This document shows, piece after piece, positions 31,379 to 35,106 of a DNA stretch of 35,106 nucleotides. Every line of letters starts with the position of its first letter. The stretch's first letter is position 1. The translations under genes and the position numbers were made by a program. Under the pieces are notes generated by a model. The model did no database searches. It saw only the letters and a list, made by a program, of their open reading frames with translations, and was not told the DNA's origin. The stretch covers positions 1-35,106 of the forward strand of contig CAISIV010000039.1 of the NCBI GenBank assembly GCA_903885555.1, read 5' to 3'. Source of the DNA: an uncultured Hyphomicrobiales bacterium. Its GTDB lineage: Bacteria > Pseudomonadota > Alphaproteobacteria > Rhizobiales > Xanthobacteraceae.

Positions 31379-33682
31379 ATGGCGGATATGAAGTTCGGCT
31401 TCGGCAAGGCGCTGACGCGCAAGGAAGACGACGCCCTGCTGCGCGGCGCGGGCACCTATGTCGCCGATGTGGCGCCGGAAGCCACACTGCATGCGGTGGT
31501 GCTGCGCTCACCGCACGCTCATGCCCGGTTTGCCATTTCCGATCTGGAACGCGTACGCGCAATGAAGGGCGTGCGGCTGGTACTGACCGCGGCCGAAATT
31601 ACCGACCTTGGACCTTTGCCGACGCCGGGCGTGCTGCCGGGTGTCGATATCAAGGTGCCGCCTTATCCGATCCTGGCGGTCGATGTCGTCAAACATGTCG
31701 GCGACGCCATTGCTTTCGTGGTCGCCGATACGCTCGACGCCGCGAAGGATGCGGCCGAAGCGATCACGGTCGACTGGCAGCCGTTGCCGCATATCATCGG
31801 CGCCATTGCCGCGCTGAAAGCCGGCGCGCCATCGGTGTGGGTGGATCAGCCGGGCAATCTGGCGTTCGAAACGTCGGTGGGCGACGAGGCCGCGACCAAG
31901 CAGGCTTTCGCGAGCGCTGCACGCACCGTGTCGCTGACCATCGTCAACCAGCGCCTCGTCACCAACTATATGGATACGCGTGGCGTGATCGCGGAATACG
32001 ATGGTGATCGTTACACGCTGACGCTCGGCAGCCAGGGCAGCCACATCATCCGCGACATCATTGGCGGCGCGGTGATGAAACTGCCGCCGGAAAAGATGCG
32101 CGTCATCACGCCGGATGTCGGCGGCGGTTTCGGCACCAAGCTGTTTCCCTATCGCGAATATGCGCTCGCCGCGGTGGCCGCGCAGCGCACCGGCAAACCG
32201 GTGAAGTGGGTCGCCGACCGCAGCGAGCACTTCCTCGGCGACAGCCACGGGCGCGACAACATATCGACGGCGAAGCTGGCGATCGACGACAAGGGCAAGT
32301 TTCTCGCGCTCGATCTCGACATCATCGCCGACATGGGCGCCTACCTGTCGTGCTACGGGCCTTACATTCCGTGGCTCGGTCTCGGCATGGCGACCGGCTC
32401 CTACGATATTCCGGTGGCGCACGCGCGTCTGCGCGCGACTTTCACCAACACCGTGCCGGTCGACGCTTATCGCGGCGCGGGGCGGCCCGAGGCTTCGTAT
32501 CTGATCGAACGCGCGGTCGATGCCGCCGCGCACGAGCTCGACATGGCGCCGGATGCTCTTCGCCGCAAGAATCTGATCAAGCCGAAGGCGCTGCCGTACA
32601 AGACGCCGACCGGCAAAGTCTACGACTCCGGCGATTTCGCCGGCGGCATGGCGCGCGCGCAGGAAATCGCCGACTGGGCAGGCTTCAACAAACGCGTTGC
32701 CGCCGCCAAGCGTATCGGCAAACTGCGCGGCATCGGAATGGCAACGTACGTCGAAGCCTGCGGCAACAACGGGCCGGAGACGGCGACCATCAATCTCGAC
32801 AAGGACGGCGGCGTCACCGTGCTGATCGGTTCGCAATCGACCGGGCAGGGCCACGCCACGTCCTACGCGCAACTGGTCGCCGATCATCTCGATCTGCCGC
32901 CGGAACTGGTGCGCGTCGTGCAAGGCGACACCGACCGCATCGCCACCGGCGCCGGCACCGGCGGATCGAGCTCGATCCCGATCGGTGGCGTTTCGGTCGA
33001 TCGCGCCAGCAAGACGCTGGCTGGGCAGATCAAGGACATTGCCGCCGACGCGCTCGAGGCTTCGGCAGGCGACATGGAGATTGCCAATGGCAGCGTTCGC
33101 GTTGCCGGGACCGACCGCGCGATTTCGTTCGCCGATATCGCCGCGCATCCGAAGGCGACACCGGAGAGGCTGAAGGCGGAAAACGAATTCGGCAATGAGC
33201 CGGCGACCTATCCGAACGGCACGCACATCGCCGAGGTCGAGATCGATCCGGCGACCGGCGTCACCACGATCGTCAACTATGTGATCGTCGACGACTTCGG
33301 CAAGACACTCAACCCGCTGATGCTGGCGGGGCAGGTGCATGGCGGCGCGGTGCAGGGCATCGGCCAGGCGCTGATGGAAGACACGGTGTACGATCCGCAG
33401 TCCGGGCAGCTCATGAGTGCGAGCTTCATGGATTACGCCATGCCGCATGCCAGCGACGTGCCGGATTTCGTGTTCGAGACACGCAACACGCCGTGCAAGA
33501 CCAATCCGCTCGGCGTCAAAGGCGCAGGCGAGGCCGGCGCCATCGGGTCGTGCCCGGCGCTGATCAACGCCATCGTCGATGCGCTGCATCGCGCCTACGG
33601 CATCCGCCATATCGACATGCCGGCGACGGCGCAGAAGGTGTGGCAGGCCATCGAAACGGCCCGGAAATCGCGCGCCGCTTGA
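31379..33682 (+). CDS. Xanthine dehydrogenase family molybdopterin-binding (large) subunit, CoxL form II-like
   Basis: This 767-residue subunit of a molybdenum hydroxylase would oxidise an aldehyde, a heteroaromatic or another C-H substrate using water. It shows KEDDALLRGAGTYVAD at the start, GGGFGTKLFPYREY near 245-258, AYRGAGR at 363-369 and the catalytic glutamate E718 in VKGAGEAGAIGS. The AYRGAGR motif marks CoxL-like form II enzymes; true CO dehydrogenase has AYRCSFR. So CO oxidation is unlikely. The usual [2Fe-2S] and FAD subunits are absent from the window. The start is set by GGAGTAGG (31365-31372), which spans the stop of the pump gene. The longer frame from 31322 only overlaps that gene. 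Cytochrome genes follow after about 120 bp. Confidence 0.92.
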   Translation: MADMKFGFGKALTRKEDDALLRGAGTYVADVAPEATLHAVVLRSPHAHARFAISDLERVRAMKGVRLVLTAAEITDLGPLPTPGVLPGVDIKVPPYPILAVDVVKHVGDAIAFVVADTLDAAKDAAEAITVDWQPLPHIIGAIAALKAGAPSVWVDQPGNLAFETSVGDEAATKQAFASAARTVSLTIVNQRLVTNYMDTRGVIAEYDGDRYTLTLGSQGSHIIRDIIGGAVMKLPPEKMRVITPDVGGGFGTKLFPYREYALAAVAAQRTGKPVKWVADRSEHFLGDSHGRDNISTAKLAIDDKGKFLALDLDIIADMGAYLSCYGPYIPWLGLGMATGSYDIPVAHARLRATFTNTVPVDAYRGAGRPEASYLIERAVDAAAHELDMAPDALRRKNLIKPKALPYKTPTGKVYDSGDFAGGMARAQEIADWAGFNKRVAAAKRIGKLRGIGMATYVEACGNNGPETATINLDKDGGVTVLIGSQSTGQGHATSYAQLVADHLDLPPELVRVVQGDTDRIATGAGTGGSSSIPIGGVSVDRASKTLAGQIKDIAADALEASAGDMEIANGSVRVAGTDRAISFADIAAHPKATPERLKAENEFGNEPATYPNGTHIAEVEIDPATGVTTIVNYVIVDDFGKTLNPLMLAGQVHGGAVQGIGQALMEDTVYDPQSGQLMSASFMDYAMPHASDVPDFVFETRNTPCKTNPLGVKGAGEAGAIGSCPALINAIVDALHRAYGIRHIDMPATAQKVWQAIETARKSRAA

Positions 33683-33690
33683 CCTTCTGA

Positions 33691-33714
33691 GCTGATCACG
33701 AAGCCGTGATCGGC
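33691..33714 (+). terminator. Hairpin after the molybdopterin subunit gene
   Basis: GCTGATCACG (33691-33700) pairs with CGTGATCGGC (33705-33714) around a 4-nt loop. The 10-bp stem has one G-U pair and lies 8 bp past the stop codon. No U-tract follows, but the position suits a transcript end for the RND-molybdopterin run. Confidence 0.5.
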
Positions 33715-33806
33715 TGCGGCAATGAGGCCTCCGGCCCTTTGGAATAATGCCAATAAGCTGGTGTTTGCGATGGGCAGGCTATTTTTGGGCCTGAAGGGAG
33801 AGTTGC

Positions 33807-34256
33807 ATGAAGTCAGCTTCGGCATTTGCGGTCGCGGTGGTGGCTGTTGTTGCGCTCGGCGCGACAGCGGTCGTTGCGCAGCAAGATCCGCTCGCCACGC
33901 GCAAGGCGCTGATGAAGGCAAACAACGAAAACGCCCGCACCGTGACTGGCATTGTGCGCGGGACGACGCCGTTCGACGCTGCCAAGGTCAATGCCGCCTT
34001 CGATCAATGGGCGGAGACGGCGCAGAAATTCCCGGCGCTGTTTCCCGACAACAGCAAGGACGGCGAGACGCGCGCGCTGGCCGCCGTGTGGACCGAACGT
34101 CCGAAGTTCGATGCGGCAATCGCGAAATTCGCCAAGGACGTTGCGGACACTCGGGCCGGAGCGGTAAAAGACCTCGATGGCCTCAAGGCGGCGATGGCCG
34201 TCGTCGGCAAGGATTGCGGAGATTGCCACGAGACTTTCCGCAAGCCGCAGCAATAG
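33807..34256 (+). CDS. Cytochrome c556 / c'-type periplasmic haem protein
   Basis: This 149-residue exported protein has a signal peptide probably cut after A24 (VVA before QQDP). The mature part is a predicted four-helix bundle with a single haem-attachment site CGDCH at residues 137-141, close to the C-terminus, as in the cytochrome c' family. An early methionine (M36 in RKALMKAN) is placed like the sixth haem ligand of the low-spin c556 group, so I favour c556 over high-spin c'. GGGAG near 33797-33801 is a good ribosome binding site. A short hairpin (CAGGC 33775-33779 with GCCTG 33789-33793) sits just before it. It probably carries electrons for a nearby oxidoreductase; it lies between the molybdenum hydroxylase and a dihaem cytochrome gene. 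Confidence 0.9.
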   Translation: MKSASAFAVAVVAVVALGATAVVAQQDPLATRKALMKANNENARTVTGIVRGTTPFDAAKVNAAFDQWAETAQKFPALFPDNSKDGETRALAAVWTERPKFDAAIAKFAKDVADTRAGAVKDLDGLKAAMAVVGKDCGDCHETFRKPQQ

Positions 34257-34282
34257 CCTGACGTTGGCGGAGGCGGCTTATC

Positions 34283-35106
34283 GTGCGCAGAGTTATTCTG
34301 CTGGTTGCCGCCGCCGCCGTCATCGGGCTTGCCGCATTCTGGTTCCTCACAATTCCGCAGACCGTACCGGAGAGCGAAGTCGGCGCGCACACGCCTGATC
34401 TCGTCAACGGCAAGACGATGTTCCAGATCGGTGGCTGCGCGTCGTGCCACGCGACGCCGAAGCAGGATGATCGCACCAGACTTGGCGGTGGCAGACCCTT
34501 GGTGTCGCCTTTCGGCACCTTCTATCCCTCCAATATTTCGCCTGATCCGCGCGATGGCATCGGCACCTGGACCGAGGCGCAATTCGTCACGGCCCTGCAT
34601 AAGGGGACGTCGCCACGGGGCTCGCATTACTATCCCTCGTTCCCGTATACGTCCTATCAGCAGATCATGATCGCTGATGCGCAGGACCTGTTTGCCTATC
34701 TGAAAACCTTGCCTGCCGTGCGCGGTCGCGTGCGCGACCACGAACTAGGTTTCCCGTTCAACATCCGCCGCACGCTTGGAGTCTGGAAGCTGCTGTTCCT
34801 GGATGGCGCGCCGTTCAAGTCCGATCCGGCGCAATCGGCGCAATGGAACCGCGGCGCCTATCTGGTGAACGGTCCCGGCCACTGCGCGGAATGCCATTCG
34901 CCGCGTAATATGCTCGGCGGCATTGTCTCTGGCCTGCGCTTTACCGGCGGGCCCGCGGCGGACGGCGAGGGCAACGTTCCCAATATCACGCAGTTCAAGC
35001 TGAAAGACTGGTCGGTCGACGATATCGCCGACCTGCTCGATACCGGCATGACGCCGACCGACAGCGTCGGCAGCAGCATGGTCGACGTGGTGCGCAATAC
35101 CGCGCA
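34283..35106 (+). CDS. Membrane-anchored dihaem cytochrome c (3' end off window)
   Basis: At least 274 residues are visible and the frame is open to the right edge. It starts at GTG 34283 after GGAG (about 34269-34272), 26 bp past the c556 gene. The N-terminus is a hydrophobic anchor or uncleaved signal (about residues 4-24). Two haem-binding sites follow, CASCH at 52-56 and CAECH at 201-205, each starting a separate cytochrome c domain. The inter-haem part (FGTFYPSNISPDPRDGIGTW, then HYYPSFPYTSY) resembles the cytochrome subunits that accept electrons from alcohol, aldehyde or molybdenum hydroxylase dehydrogenases. With the upstream molybdopterin subunit and c556 it may form a periplasmic or membrane electron path. 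That link is inferred from position only. Confidence 0.88.
   Translation, partial: MRRVILLVAAAAVIGLAAFWFLTIPQTVPESEVGAHTPDLVNGKTMFQIGGCASCHATPKQDDRTRLGGGRPLVSPFGTFYPSNISPDPRDGIGTWTEAQFVTALHKGTSPRGSHYYPSFPYTSYQQIMIADAQDLFAYLKTLPAVRGRVRDHELGFPFNIRRTLGVWKLLFLDGAPFKSDPAQSAQWNRGAYLVNGPGHCAECHSPRNMLGGIVSGLRFTGGPAADGEGNVPNITQFKLKDWSVDDIADLLDTGMTPTDSVGSSMVDVVRNTA

Noticed and set aside
31508-33610. A 700-codon minus-strand frame opposite the molybdopterin subunit gene
   Set aside because: Same antisense artefact: composition follows the complementary strand, with no recognisable domain and no ribosome binding site.
31379-33682. True carbon monoxide dehydrogenase large subunit (CoxL form I)
   Set aside because: The active-site motif is AYRGAGR, not AYRCSFR, and no coxM or coxS lies beside it.

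Overview
The window is GC-rich chromosomal DNA packed with genes on both strands. It looks like an alphaproteobacterium, probably Hyphomicrobiales (Bradyrhizobium/Pseudolabrys/Xanthobacteraceae-like). This is inferred from the fused CysN-CysC, a Bug-type binding protein, a CoxL-like molybdenum hydroxylase, small c-type cytochromes and the codon usage; no rRNA or other taxonomic marker is present. I see no tRNA, rRNA, CRISPR array, insertion sequence or phage gene. No gene-free stretch exceeds about 170 bp.

Bases 1-17181 form a cell-surface glycan locus. They hold the end of HldE (ADP-heptose supply), three GT2 glycosyltransferases, a WaaL-type O-antigen ligase, a GT9 heptosyltransferase-like enzyme, a WecA/WbpL-type sugar-phosphate transferase, a NusG/RfaH-like antiterminator and an AsnB-type amidotransferase. 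A plus-strand run follows: GT4 glycosyltransferase, UDP-HexNAc 6-dehydrogenase, UDP-uronate 4-epimerase, GDP-mannose 4,6-dehydratase, transaldolase, a Gfo/Idh/MocA sugar dehydrogenase (WbpB-like) and a DegT aminotransferase (WbpE-like). Together they could start a repeat unit on undecaprenyl phosphate, make amino-uronic acid and GDP-deoxyhexose donors, and ligate the product to a heptose-containing core. CysD and CysNC (17289-20086) follow on the same strand and supply APS/PAPS, which raises the possibility of a sulfated glycan, although no sulfotransferase is in view.

Bases 20090-23676 hold unrelated functions: an FAD aromatic-ring monooxygenase, a divergent Bug solute receptor, and an Nramp-like transporter lacking canonical metal ligands. 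Bifunctional ManC/AlgA (23775-25187), which makes GDP-mannose for the Gmd enzyme, lies beyond them. MurJ (25351-26886) is divergent from it.

Bases 26983-33682 form a tight run of an RND lipoprotein adaptor, an RND pump and a CoxL-like molybdopterin subunit, followed by a c556-type cytochrome and a membrane-anchored dihaem cytochrome c cut by the window end.

I do not see a clearly undescribed system. The points most worth a second look are the ligand-less Nramp protein, the mixed UDP-amino-uronate pathway, the sulfate-activation genes beside the glycan genes, and the molybdenum hydroxylase without partner subunits behind an efflux pump.
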